This document shows positions 55,606 through 64,000 of a stretch of 64,000 nt of DNA, piece by piece. Each line of letters begins with the position of its first letter. Position 1 is the stretch's first letter. The notes beneath the pieces were generated by a model. That model had not been told where the DNA came from and did not search any database. It saw nothing but the letters and a program-made list of their open reading frames with translations. The position numbers and the translations under genes were made by a program. This stretch comes from Pseudoalteromonas undina (GTDB lineage Bacteria > Pseudomonadota > Gammaproteobacteria > Enterobacterales > Alteromonadaceae): assembly GCF_000238275.3 (NCBI RefSeq), contig NZ_AHCF03000002.1, positions 186,001 to 250,000 of the forward strand. Reading direction: 5' to 3'.

Positions 55606-55716
55606 ATTTTAAACTTCAACGGAATTAGAATAGCTTGTTACATTTTTACTATTCACTTTAAACGAATATCTCTTAAAATAGGTACTTGAATAGTCTATAA
55701 CACTTTAGGAAATAGC

Positions 55717-56286
55717 ATGTTTAGCCGATGTATGTTCATTTTATTTGTACTATCTCTATCAGGATGCTCTTCTTTGTCTCAGGATGAATGTATACAGGCC
55801 AATTGGACAAACCTAGGCTTTAGTCATGGCGAGCAAGGGTATACATTTGAACATGGCAGAGAAATTATATCCGCTTGTAGTGAGTTTGGTATCACTGCAA
55901 AATTAGATGATTATAAGGTTGGTTACAAGCAGGGGCTCGCAGCCTTTTGTGAGCCTGAAAATGGCTTTACCCTGGGCTTACGAGGGGATGCGTATAACGG
56001 GATTTGTAATGACACACAGTTTAGAAAAGCATGGCAAGAGGGTAACGAGCGTTATCAATTTGAAGCAAGGAAAGCTGAGATAGATGATCGACTTAATAAT
56101 ATTAATTGGCGGTTGCAATCTATTAGTAATGAATTAGCGAGTGATAAACCGTCAAGCAGCCAAAGTAAAGAGTTACGCCGAGAAAGAGAACTGTTAGAGA
56201 GAGAGCGTCGTGATTTAAGAAAAGAAAAAGCACTTTTACCATTACTCAACAAGTTTCCTTCATGGCATTTTGAGTATGAACTATAG
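55717..56286 (+). CDS. DUF2799 lipoprotein
   Basis: 189 aa with the lipobox LSGC (Cys17). The mature part carries the DUF2799 pattern of Cys residues and WTNLGFSHGEQGY, then a long charged coiled coil (about 115-170, Arg/Glu rich). Function is unknown. It lies upstream of a second small lipoprotein on the same strand. Confidence 0.78.
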   Translation: MFSRCMFILFVLSLSGCSSLSQDECIQANWTNLGFSHGEQGYTFEHGREIISACSEFGITAKLDDYKVGYKQGLAAFCEPENGFTLGLRGDAYNGICNDTQFRKAWQEGNERYQFEARKAEIDDRLNNINWRLQSISNELASDKPSSSQSKELRRERELLERERRDLRKEKALLPLLNKFPSWHFEYEL

Positions 56287-56316
56287 TTTATAACATATCC
56301 TTTTACGGTGATTAAT

Positions 56317-56565
56317 ATGAAAGTAATATCAATTTTAATAACATTTCTGATTCTCAGTGGGTGTGCGTCAAAAGAAATGCCAGACGGTTATGGAAATGAA
56401 GTATTTGCGGAGCATGAGTGCTTAGGTGGCGAAGTTGAAACAGACTATAGCTATACAATCTTTAGTTCTGACGAAGATGAAAGCAATAAGAGTACGGTGA
56501 AGTCGACTTGTCATCCAGTGAAAACGCAGTCTGAACTTGAGCGAGATATAAGGACGGGTGGTTGA
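56317..56565 (+). CDS. Small hypothetical lipoprotein (82 aa)
   Basis: Starts at the ATG at 56317 (an upstream GTG at 56308 would add three residues). Lipobox LSGC at Cys16. The mature part holds two more Cys residues (in HECLGG and STCHPV) and an acidic middle. No family recognised. It lies 30 bases after the DUF2799 gene and ends at a strong terminator. Confidence 0.65.
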   Translation: MKVISILITFLILSGCASKEMPDGYGNEVFAEHECLGGEVETDYSYTIFSSDEDESNKSTVKSTCHPVKTQSELERDIRTGG

Positions 56566-56575
56566 TAGAAAAAAT

Positions 56576-56603
56576 AAAAAACCCACTTTAAAAGTGGGTT
56601 TTT
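56576..56603. terminator. Bidirectional terminator after the small lipoprotein gene
   Basis: AAAAACCCACTTT, short loop and AAAGTGGGTTTTT, between convergent genes. Confidence 0.9.
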
Positions 56604-56613
56604 ATTTTAAGAA

Positions 56614-57120
56614 TTAAAGCTCAAAGGGAGCAACACCAACAGCTTGCATTTGATAACCCACTTGGGCTATTTCGCCAGGCCAAGTTTGCGTTTTAATAAC
56701 GCCCGTTACAACAATCGCATCATATAAGCTATCGATAGGCACACCGCCTTTAATAGTTACATGAACCAGCTGGTTTGGCGGTGGGGGTGGCACATGAATA
56801 CAGGCACCAAAGTAAGGGACTAATAAAAACTCGGTAATAAGTTCGCTGTCACCTTCAAGTGGCACAACAAACCCAGGTAAGCTAACAGACTGCCCATCAA
56901 GTGCTTTAACAACCGGCGCGTCCAAATCAGGTTGCACCCAGTTTTGCTCACTGCCTTCGTGATTAGCTTGTGCTTGGGTATCTATTTGCACATGCCCTTG
57001 TGGGATCAAGTCTTCCCAAAAAATTTCCTTCGGGGGACTTGCAATGCTAGCAAAGCTAATTAGCACTGCACTTAATAGCATTAAAGAGTGTGTAGTTACT
57101 TTAAACAACGTCATGATCAT
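56614..57120 (-). CDS. DUF3299 periplasmic protein
   Basis: 168 aa with a signal peptide (about 1-27, cleaved near SIASP). It contains the family signature PYFGACIHVPPPPPNQ near 103-118. Function is unknown, although homologues are found beside ABC transporters of the kind encoded immediately upstream. The last gene of the four-gene minus-strand operon; 8 bases from the permease gene. Confidence 0.85.
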   Translation of the reverse strand: MIMTLFKVTTHSLMLLSAVLISFASIASPPKEIFWEDLIPQGHVQIDTQAQANHEGSEQNWVQPDLDAPVVKALDGQSVSLPGFVVPLEGDSELITEFLLVPYFGACIHVPPPPPNQLVHVTIKGGVPIDSLYDAIVVTGVIKTQTWPGEIAQVGYQMQAVGVAPFEL

Positions 57121-57128
57121 CCTAAAGT

Positions 57129-58376
57129 TTATATTTTTATACTCATACCATCACTAAGAGAATAAAAGTAAGCGCGTGTAGCGGGGATCAAGCCAATAAT
57201 GAATCCCGCAGCCATAATAACGCCAATCAAAGTGAGTTCATAGTCAGAGAGCATACTGATATTAATGCTCACTCCTGCTTGGCTTTGTAAGTAACCCGCG
57301 GTTGTGCCCATAAGCGCATAAAATAGAGTACAGCCTACTAAGCAACCTAAAAAGGTAGTGAGCAGTGATTCTATACTGATCAGTGAAAATAATTGCCAAG
57401 GGCGGGCGCCCACAGAACGTAATATTGCCAGTTCTCTGCGGCGTTGGTTAAGGTTAGCCAGCAGTGTGGTTAACATGCCGAGCAAGCTAATAATGACCAC
57501 CACAAATGAAAATAGCAATAGGATCTTTTCTATTATTGCCAGCATTTCCCAAAGCTCTTTTAGTGTGACTGTAGGCATAATCGCTAATAAAGGCTCTGGC
57601 TTAAATTGGTTTATGTTACGCCTAATTTGTAGCGTATAAAGCGGTGAGTCGAAGCCCATTAAAAAGGCGGTAATTTGTTTTGGATGGCCAACTAGTGCGT
57701 GACTCGAGTGGTCATGATGATCGTCATGATCATGATGGCCGCCACCATGAATCAATTCAATTGCCGCCAGCGGCACATGCAATGTTTTATCAACAGGGGT
57801 GCCAGTAGGCTTTAAAATACCAACAACTTTGAAGGGGTTATCGTCATGATGATGAAAGCTAGTATTGCCCATACCATGAGAAATCACAATTTCATCACCA
57901 ATTTTATAGGCCAGTTTACTTGCAACCTCACTTCCTATAACAACTTCATTGATGCTAGAAAAAGCCTGTCCTTGTTCAAATGCTAAGGACTGTTTTTTAG
58001 CAAATCGATAGTGCTTAAAATAATCGAGTGTGGTGCCTAAAACTGCTTGGCCCTTATGGCTATCACCAAGGCTGATAGGAATGCTCCATTTAACCCCGCG
58101 TTGTTTTGTTATGTATTGATAGCTTTGCCAGCTCACCCCATTATTAGTGTGGCCAATTCTAAACACCGAGGAGAGTAGTAATTGAATATCGCCAGTACGT
58201 GCGCCAACAATTAAATCGGTACCCGAAATGGTATTACTAAAACTACTTTTAGCATCTATGCGAACGCGCTCAATACTGAGTAATAACATGACGCTAATCG
58301 CAATAGTGAGCAATGTCAGTAATACACTGGCACGTCTATTTAGCAAACTTTTATAGGCAAGTTTAAATAAAATCAT
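57129..58376 (-). CDS. FtsX/MacB-type ABC permease with a His-rich loop
   Basis: 415 aa: an N-terminal membrane helix (about 16-36), a large periplasmic domain and three C-terminal helices (about 280-305, 330-352 and 378-400), the FtsX/LolC layout. The periplasmic domain carries a His/Asp-rich stretch at about 207-228 (HGGGHHDHDDHHDH) and a shorter HHHDD at about 176, typical of zinc or other metal binding. It overlaps the ATPase gene by 4 bases. Part of a set that resembles the ATPase/permease/DUF3299 components of the Vibrio zrg zinc locus. Confidence 0.85.
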   Translation of the reverse strand: MILFKLAYKSLLNRRASVLLTLLTIAISVMLLLSIERVRIDAKSSFSNTISGTDLIVGARTGDIQLLLSSVFRIGHTNNGVSWQSYQYITKQRGVKWSIPISLGDSHKGQAVLGTTLDYFKHYRFAKKQSLAFEQGQAFSSINEVVIGSEVASKLAYKIGDEIVISHGMGNTSFHHHDDNPFKVVGILKPTGTPVDKTLHVPLAAIELIHGGGHHDHDDHHDHSSHALVGHPKQITAFLMGFDSPLYTLQIRRNINQFKPEPLLAIMPTVTLKELWEMLAIIEKILLLFSFVVVIISLLGMLTTLLANLNQRRRELAILRSVGARPWQLFSLISIESLLTTFLGCLVGCTLFYALMGTTAGYLQSQAGVSINISMLSDYELTLIGVIMAAGFIIGLIPATRAYFYSLSDGMSIKI

Positions 58377-59059
58377 ACATCACCTTGTAAATTTACTAAG
58401 TCGATTGTGCGGCTAAAGAGTGGCTTTAATGTTTCATCGTGACTGACAAAAACAAGCGTGCTGTTACTTTTTTTTGCTTGTTCAAATAACAGCTTAATAA
58501 AGCTTTCACGATTTTGCGTATCAAGTGCTGAAGTAGGCTCATCGGCAATGATAAGTTCGGGACTGCCTATAAATGCGCGTGCTGCGGCAACTCGCTGTTG
58601 CTGCCCAATACTTAAAGTGGCAACATTTTGATTATGAAAGTGCGGCTCCAACCCAAGTGCGTTGAGAAGTCGGGCAGCTTCTTTGGTTAAACTCTCAATT
58701 TGGTTGAGCACGTGTTGCTGACGCTTTTTCGAAAATTGGCACCCTAAACATACATTTTCTAATGGGGTTAAATAAGGTAGTAAATTAAAGTTTTGGAAAA
58801 TATAGCCAATATGATCCGCTCTAAATGCATCGCGCTGTGCATTGGTAAGCGCACTTAGATTTTGGTTCAAAACACAAAGTTGGCCGCTAGTGGTTACATT
58901 AATGCCTGCTAGTAGTGCCAGTAAGGTAGATTTACCACTGCCGCTTGGCCCATGTAAAAAAACATGTTCACCTTCATCAATGGCGAGTTGCTCAATAGTG
59001 AGAGTGGGGCTGGCTGCTTTTTTATGCCATTTAAAAGATACATTCTCAAGGTTGATCAT
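58373..59059 (-). CDS. ABC transporter ATP-binding protein (LolD/MacB-like)
   Basis: 228 aa: Walker A GPSGSGKST at 37-45, Q-loop near 90, the signature LSIGQQQRV (a variant of LSGGQ) near 143-151, Walker B IIADEPTSALD near 163 and the switch His in VFVSHD. The partner of the His-rich permease, which it overlaps. It lies 6 bases after the glycerophosphotransferase-like gene on the same strand. Confidence 0.92.
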   Translation of the reverse strand: MINLENVSFKWHKKAASPTLTIEQLAIDEGEHVFLHGPSGSGKSTLLALLAGINVTTSGQLCVLNQNLSALTNAQRDAFRADHIGYIFQNFNLLPYLTPLENVCLGCQFSKKRQQHVLNQIESLTKEAARLLNALGLEPHFHNQNVATLSIGQQQRVAAARAFIGSPELIIADEPTSALDTQNRESFIKLLFEQAKKSNSTLVFVSHDETLKPLFSRTIDLVNLQGDV

Positions 59060-59065
59060 AACGTC

Positions 59066-60139
59066 TTACCAACTCCAATAGTTAAGTCTTTTGCGCATTT
59101 TAAATTGTCTAATAAGATTAAGTGGTTTAGCTTTGAGCTTTTCATCACTATGCAACAGTTCATTGGTTGCGCAAAGTACTCGTTGGCTTGACTTGCCATC
59201 TGTGTATGGGTGTAATTCTTGGCAAAAGGCTTCAATATTATCCACCAGTTCTTTTGGGTAAGTTAGTGCATAGTCTATTGCGGCTTCAACGTTATTTTTA
59301 TCTGTAATATCAAGTAAGTGTTTTTCAGGTGCTTTATTACAAAACGTTACAACCGGTTTTCGTTGTACTAAAAACATCAGTAGTATGGATGAAGTATCGC
59401 ACAGCATTACATCAGCAGATTGTAATAAAGGAATAACATTGTCTGTTTCAACAAAGGTTAGATTATCATTACTTAACGCTTGATATTTATTAACCCACTC
59501 TTGCGGCATTTTCGGATGAAACTGAACTAATAGTCGCCATTTACCGCTTTCACTAAAGTGTTTTATTTGATCATAAAGTTTAGGTGCAAGAGATAAGCGT
59601 TTTGAAAATGTAGAGCAGATCAATACCGTTGGGCGAGAGTCTGTTTCATCAATATGGCTAGGCTTTGAGTTACCGTTAAAGAATTGATCTAGGGGAGGCC
59701 AACCTGTTTCTACTACCTTAAAATAGCCCAGTTTTTTTTGTAACGCCGTAAACGGAGCCGTCGTATTTGGGCCTTGTGTACAATATAAATCAAAACATCC
59801 CCGAACTTTAAAGTGATCGTTTTGGCCTTTTTTATTTAGTTTTCCTGCATCAAAGCCGTGAAAAACAGCTACTTTCTTTCCTGGGAAAAATGTAGGGATA
59901 GAGTTCGCTGGTGCAAAGGTTGCGTCAGGCGCCCATTGGTTTATCTCATGAATAGAATTTAGTGTTTTTTCATCACGTTTCAAAAAGTCAGGGTTAACAT
60001 TATTACCCTCTAAGAACCATTTAACTTCCCCTCCTTGAGCTAATATTTCTGCTTGCAATGGCCTTAAAATAGCATAGGAATAATTTTGAGAAATATACAT
60101 TAGATATTTCTTATTCTTAGTGGCAGTTAAATAGTTCAA
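59066..60139 (-). CDS. CDP-glycerol glycerophosphotransferase-like protein
   Basis: 357 aa GT-B-like protein; HGFDAGKLNKKGQND near 115 and the C-terminal DVMLCDTSSILLMFL near 245 match the TagB/TagF-like family that transfers glycerol phosphate from CDP-glycerol. In Gram-negatives the acceptor is unknown. Possible starts: Met1 (60139) or Met14. First gene of the minus-strand operon, 6 bases before the ABC ATPase. No operator is recognisable in the 178-base region shared with purC. Confidence 0.75.
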   Translation of the reverse strand: MNYLTATKNKKYLMYISQNYSYAILRPLQAEILAQGGEVKWFLEGNNVNPDFLKRDEKTLNSIHEINQWAPDATFAPANSIPTFFPGKKVAVFHGFDAGKLNKKGQNDHFKVRGCFDLYCTQGPNTTAPFTALQKKLGYFKVVETGWPPLDQFFNGNSKPSHIDETDSRPTVLICSTFSKRLSLAPKLYDQIKHFSESGKWRLLVQFHPKMPQEWVNKYQALSNDNLTFVETDNVIPLLQSADVMLCDTSSILLMFLVQRKPVVTFCNKAPEKHLLDITDKNNVEAAIDYALTYPKELVDNIEAFCQELHPYTDGKSSQRVLCATNELLHSDEKLKAKPLNLIRQFKMRKRLNYWSW

Positions 60140-60317
60140 GCTAGCTCCTTAGGGCAAGTAATCATGCAAGTTTACCCCAATGCGTCAGCTAGATAAATAT
60201 TCTGAGATGATTTGTTTTTAGCCTAAGATTGAGCTTTGTGGTTGCCTAGATTATTATAGAGCGCCTAACCCCAATTCCATACTTTGCTCTTTGAGCATGC
60301 CAAACCCCGGAGATAGC

Positions 60318-61421
60318 ATGACTAGCTATAAAGTTTTAGACGTAAACGATGACTTACCCATTCGTACTAAAGGTAAAGTACACAGTGGCAAAGTGCGTTC
60401 AGTTTATTGGTTAACTGATGCAGATAGCAAACGCTTAATAAATGAAAAAGGCTATAACGTTCCTGCCGATACTGAATTAGCCATTATGGTTATTTCAGAC
60501 AGAATTTCTGCTTTTGATTGCATATGGCAAGGTGAAAATGGCCTAAATGGCGTTCCTGGTAAAGGGATTGCATTAAACTCAGTGGCTGCTCATTGGTTTA
60601 ACATGTTTAATGAAGCCGGTTTGGCGGGTAATCATATTGTTGATATTCCTCATCCATACGTATGGATTGTTCGTAAAGCCAGTACAGTTAAAGTTGAAGC
60701 GATTGCTCGTCAATATATTACTGGTAGTATGTGGCGCGACTACGCCAAAGGCGAAAGACACTTTTGTGGTTTGCAACTTCCTGAAGGCTTAAAAGCGAAT
60801 CAAAAGCTTGAGCACGTACTTATAACTCCCTCTACTAAAGGTATTATAGAAGGGGTTGCTGATATTCCTGCCGTTGATGATGTAAACATCACTCGTGAAA
60901 ATATTACAAACAACTTAGATGTTTTCAATTTTAAATCGACTGACGATGTCACCAAATACGAAAAATTATTGGTAGAAGGATTCGAGTTAATCAGTAGTGA
61001 GTTAGCTAAGCTAGGGCAAATTTTCGTCGATACTAAATTTGAATTTGGTTACGTAGAAGATTTAAATGGTGTGCAGCAACTTATTTATATTGATGAAGTA
61101 GGGACACCAGATTCATCGCGTATTTGGGATGAAGCATCTTATAAGAATGGCAAAATTGTTGAAAACTCAAAGGAAGGCTTCCGTCAGCTGTTAATTAATA
61201 ACGTACCAGAGAGTGATGTGTTATTAAATAAAGACCGTATGGCTGAGCGTGAGCAGCTAGCAAAAGATTATATTTTACCTGAGTCAGTAATGCTTGAAGT
61301 GTCTGACACTTATGTGGGTATCGCTAGCAAAATTATCGGTAAAGAGATCGTTATACCCAATGATCCGCGCCAAGAAGTGATTGCAATTTTAGATACTGAC
61401 TACGGGTTAATCGTTAATTAG
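60318..61421 (+). CDS. purC: Phosphoribosylaminoimidazole-succinocarboxamide synthase (long type)
   Basis: Makes SAICAR from CAIR, aspartate and ATP in purine synthesis. It is 367 aa from the ATG at 60318, chosen because GGAG lies six bases before it; upstream in-frame starts (60291, 60297) lack a ribosome site. It shows HSGKVRSVY near 30, [10 protein letters not shown] near 62, [10 protein letters not shown] near 140 and [10 protein letters not shown] near 260. It is the longer form found in Vibrio and Alteromonadales, not the 237 aa E. coli type. No adjacent pur gene. Confidence 0.95.
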   Translation: MTSYKVLDVNDDLPIRTKGKVHSGKVRSVYWLTDADSKRLINEKGYNVPADTELAIMVISDRISAFDCIWQGENGLNGVPGKGIALNSVAAHWFNMFNEAGLAGNHIVDIPHPYVWIVRKASTVKVEAIARQYITGSMWRDYAKGERHFCGLQLPEGLKANQKLEHVLITPSTKGIIEGVADIPAVDDVNITRENITNNLDVFNFKSTDDVTKYEKLLVEGFELISSELAKLGQIFVDTKFEFGYVEDLNGVQQLIYIDEVGTPDSSRIWDEASYKNGKIVENSKEGFRQLLINNVPESDVLLNKDRMAEREQLAKDYILPESVMLEVSDTYVGIASKIIGKEIVIPNDPRQEVIAILDTDYGLIVN

Positions 61422-61557
61422 CGAAGTAAGTAGACAGCATAGCAATGCTCATTTTTACTAGTAAAAAAGTATTTATTTTAACTAACTGAGCTATAATTCT
61501 TGCAATTAGTGCTCGTCTCTAATTAACTTAACCTATAGTGAATATTTAGGTGTGATT

Positions 61558-62223
61558 ATGTTAGAGCGGGCAATGCAAGTTATTGCAAAACGTCGTTATT
61601 TATTAGTACTGGGTGCATTGTTTAGTGTGTCGGCCTTTGGCAATACTATTAATTTGGTTATTAAAGATCAGCATGACCAAGTATTGCCTAATGCTGTCGT
61701 AGAAATCAATCATTTACCTTCCTCAAAAACTACGGGCAATTTACCCACGGCGGTAATGGATCAAGTTGATAAACAGTTTTCACCACAGCTACTTATTGTG
61801 CATCAAGGTCAGTACGTTAACTTTCCAAATAGCGATAATATTCGCCACCATGTATATTCTTTTTCAAAAGCAAAGCCCTTTCAATTAAAGCTCTATTCTG
61901 GCCAGCCAGAAGATCCCATTAAGTTTGATAATCAAGGTGTTGTTGTTCTAGGCTGCAATATCCACGATTCTATGGTGGGCTATATTTATGTCGCTAATAG
62001 TAATCATGTGTATACCAGCAACGAGCAAGGCCAAATAAAGCTACAAGTTGACTCTTTTCCTGTGCAAGCCAGTGTCTGGCATTCACTGCAAACAGCGACT
62101 TTGGATAATAAAAAAATGTTTGATATAAAATCAACCAGCCCGGTATCAATCACTATAAATACGTCTACGCCTGCACCACGTAACACCTTTGGCAGTCAAT
62201 TTAGGGAAGGTAATGGGCAATAA
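61558..62223 (+). CDS. Cupredoxin-like secreted protein (methylamine-utilisation-protein type)
   Basis: 221 aa from the ATG at 61558, chosen because TTAGGTG precedes it. A signal peptide lies at about 12-30 (cleaved near AFGN). The core shows type-1 copper ligands: HHVY near 100 and CNIHDSMVG near 135, giving His, Cys, His and Met. Annotated relatives are called methylamine utilisation proteins, without direct evidence for that role. Its 3' end overlaps the following GGDEF/EAL gene by 11 bases, so the two are coupled. Confidence 0.8.
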   Translation: MLERAMQVIAKRRYLLVLGALFSVSAFGNTINLVIKDQHDQVLPNAVVEINHLPSSKTTGNLPTAVMDQVDKQFSPQLLIVHQGQYVNFPNSDNIRHHVYSFSKAKPFQLKLYSGQPEDPIKFDNQGVVVLGCNIHDSMVGYIYVANSNHVYTSNEQGQIKLQVDSFPVQASVWHSLQTATLDNKKMFDIKSTSPVSITINTSTPAPRNTFGSQFREGNGQ

Positions 62224-64000
62224 TTTACGTAGCCGTATAACAACGCTATGCGTTGGCTTGGTGTTACTTACAACTTTACTCAGCTTAGTGAGTTTTTGGT
62301 GGTCTACGAGTAAGTTTCAGGCAGAAAAAGTACAGCAAAATATAACGGTTGCGCAAAGCGTTTATAAGCAATATTTAAAATCAAAAGAGAGCTTGCTATT
62401 AACTGCTGCAAAGGTGTTAACCGCTGATTTTGGTTTTAAGCAGGCAGTTGCTACTCGCGATGCAGCCACCATTAGTAGTGTATTATACAATCATAGCCAA
62501 CGGATCAATGCCGATTTAATGCTGTTGCTCGATTTATCGGGGCGGTTAGTGTCTGCTAATGTGAATGCACAAAATTTTGCAGATAACCTACAGCCCTTGA
62601 TGGATGAATTATTAAATAATTCTGAACAATCGAGCTTTGTAGTGTTAAATAATCAGCTCTATCAAGTAATATTATTGCCAGTTAAAACCCCCAGAACCAT
62701 CGCTTACAGTTTAGTCGGGTTCAAAATTACATCGGCTGTGACTACTGAGCTGAAAAGTTTAACCGGTATGGAGGTTAGCTTTGTTGCGCAATTAGATAGT
62801 TTTGCAGCAAGCTCGTTTGCACCTCAACCTGAAAAATTTCAACCTATAGAATACTTTGAAAATAAAACTACAGCTCGTTTTTTTGCTGAATATTTGGCCT
62901 ATGAAAATCAACAAATAGCTTTACCATCTTTGCAATCACACCCGGTCACCTTACTACTAAGTGCTGATTTAACCTCAAGTTATCGAGATATTGAGCAACT
63001 ATTGCTAACGCTAGTTACATTGGCCGTGTTAACCATGTTATTTGGTGTGATCACCAGTAGTTTGCTTGCCAATAACTTAACCAGCGGACTTACACAGTTA
63101 GCGGTTATCGCAAGGCAATTTGCCAAAGGTGACTACCGATTTAAATTTGAAGGTAAAAAACAAAGCAGCGAAATAGCAACGCTAGTCAGCGCCTTTAATA
63201 ACATGGGTAATGATATTAATAAGCGTGAGCAGCAAATTAGTTTTCAAGCACATCACGATACCTTAACAGGGTTTTATAACCGTTCAGCTATGTTAGATTT
63301 ATTAGCAAAGCAGCTCACTAAAGATAGATGCTACACGCTTGTTGCTATTGATATAAAAGGCTTAAGACACATAAACGATAAGCTTGGTCCGCAAGTAGGA
63401 GATGAGTGTTTAATTGCGGTGGCAAACCGTATTCGTCAATTCTCTGATGAGCTTGGTGGATTTCATGCACGAATTGGCGGTGATGAGTTTTTAACGGTTT
63501 ACCCCAGTGTGGAGGCTGACCAAGTAAAATGTGCTGTAGCCGATTTGATTGAGCAATTACAGGCACCTTATCAGATTAAAAGCTTAAAAATAAGTTTGCG
63601 TTTTAACGCTGGGATTGTGCAGTACCCTGTACAAGGCGTTAAAGCGGACGATTTAATGCGGCGTGTACTCATTGCTGTTGATGCGGCTACAACAAGCCAA
63701 CAAAGCTTACATTACTACCAAGATGGTGAAGATGAGGCGCACTTAGACCGTTTAATCATGCTTGATGAGCTCAAACAAGCGATTGATGATGATAACGGGC
63801 AACTGTTTATGACTTATCAGCCTAAGTTGAATATTAAAAGTCAGAAAATTGATAAGGTTGAGTCACTTATTCGTTGGCAACGTGATGATGGGAGTTGGGT
63901 TTCGCCTGAAGTGTTCATTGATTTAGCTGAGCAGTCAGGATTAATTGTGGAACTAACTGCCTGGGTTGTCGATACAGTTATTGCGCAAATAGCCGATTGG
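62213..64000 (+). CDS. Membrane GGDEF/EAL protein (partial, first 596 residues)
   Basis: c-di-GMP turnover protein that runs off the right edge. Two membrane segments (about 10-32 and 262-286) enclose a periplasmic sensor domain with no cysteines, followed by a HAMP-like linker (about 287-340) and a GGDEF domain (about 350-515) with intact GGDEF at 422-426. The EAL domain starts near 525, where the catalytic stretch reads ESL at 550-552. The cyclase motif looks active; the phosphodiesterase can only be judged with the missing part. The start overlaps the cupredoxin gene. Confidence 0.9.
   Translation, partial: MGNNLRSRITTLCVGLVLLTTLLSLVSFWWSTSKFQAEKVQQNITVAQSVYKQYLKSKESLLLTAAKVLTADFGFKQAVATRDAATISSVLYNHSQRINADLMLLLDLSGRLVSANVNAQNFADNLQPLMDELLNNSEQSSFVVLNNQLYQVILLPVKTPRTIAYSLVGFKITSAVTTELKSLTGMEVSFVAQLDSFAASSFAPQPEKFQPIEYFENKTTARFFAEYLAYENQQIALPSLQSHPVTLLLSADLTSSYRDIEQLLLTLVTLAVLTMLFGVITSSLLANNLTSGLTQLAVIARQFAKGDYRFKFEGKKQSSEIATLVSAFNNMGNDINKREQQISFQAHHDTLTGFYNRSAMLDLLAKQLTKDRCYTLVAIDIKGLRHINDKLGPQVGDECLIAVANRIRQFSDELGGFHARIGGDEFLTVYPSVEADQVKCAVADLIEQLQAPYQIKSLKISLRFNAGIVQYPVQGVKADDLMRRVLIAVDAATTSQQSLHYYQDGEDEAHLDRLIMLDELKQAIDDDNGQLFMTYQPKLNIKSQKIDKVESLIRWQRDDGSWVSPEVFIDLAEQSGLIVELTAWVVDTVIAQIADW

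Noticed and set aside
60140..60317. PurR-like site before purC
   Set aside because: ATGCAAGTTTACCC matches only the left half of the consensus; no symmetrical partner.
60140..60317. Zur-like site before the zinc-type ABC operon
   Set aside because: No 20-base palindrome with the AT-rich Zur pattern could be seen.
62213..64000. Possible frameshift in the GGDEF/EAL gene
   Set aside because: The start, the GGDEF motif and the ESL stretch are all in one frame; the gene only lacks a stop because the window ends.

Overview
The window looks like the chromosome of an AT-rich marine gammaproteobacterium of the Alteromonadales, most likely Pseudoalteromonas. The evidence is the AT-rich sequence and the order of housekeeping blocks (hslU-hslV-ftsN-priA with divergent rpmE; mrcA divergent from pilMNOPQ-aroK-aroB-damX-dam-rpe-gph-trpS; uvrA/MFS/ssb; csrD...mreBCD-maf-rng-yhdP-nitrilase-tldD). 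The genus is inferred from gene content, not from a marker-gene comparison. I saw no rRNA, tRNA, CRISPR array, insertion sequence or prophage.

Layout. 1-4.4 kb: the HslUV protease (hslU cut by the left edge), the division protein FtsN and the restart helicase PriA on the minus strand, with ribosomal protein L31 divergent. 4.9-10.4 kb: a short malic enzyme, then the methionine block metJ / metB-metL with two groups of Met boxes between metJ and metB. 10.4-25.3 kb: PBP1a (minus), then the type IV pilus assembly operon pilMNOPQ and the aroK-aroB-damX-dam-rpe-gph-trpS run. Two small minus-strand genes (a DUF2970 protein and a secreted orphan) sit behind dam. 25.3-29.3 kb: an accessory segment with a TraB/GumN protein, an orphan secreted protein and a divergent ToxR/CadC-type membrane regulator. 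It is closed on the right by a second copy of the trpS tail plus the trpS terminator. 29.3-37.5 kb: an unknown membrane protein, uvrA, a YajR-type MFS transporter, ssb and a degenerate EAL protein (CsrD/MshH-like). 37.5-51.4 kb: an ACC-deaminase-like PLP enzyme, a coiled-coil/PEGA/SUMF1 protein and the mreBCD-maf-rng-yhdP-nitrilase-tldD operon. 51.4-56.6 kb: a LysR regulator divergent from a VOC / old yellow enzyme / PEBP / polysaccharide deacetylase operon, then two small lipoprotein genes. 56.6-60.1 kb: a minus-strand operon of a glycerophosphotransferase-like protein, an ABC ATPase, a His-rich FtsX-type permease and a DUF3299 protein, resembling part of the Vibrio Zrg zinc system. 60.3-64 kb: purC, then a cupredoxin-like protein overlapping a membrane GGDEF/EAL protein that runs off the right edge.

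Most of the window is conserved core. The parts that most deserve a second look are: the accessory segment bounded by an 85-bp, 82-match duplication of the trpS 3' end; the zinc-type ABC operon joined to a glycerophosphotransferase gene; the SUMF1-fold protein that lacks the FGE cysteines, next to csrD and mreB; the apparent absence of MSHA pilus genes between ssb and mreB; and the cupredoxin/c-di-GMP overlap pair at the right edge.
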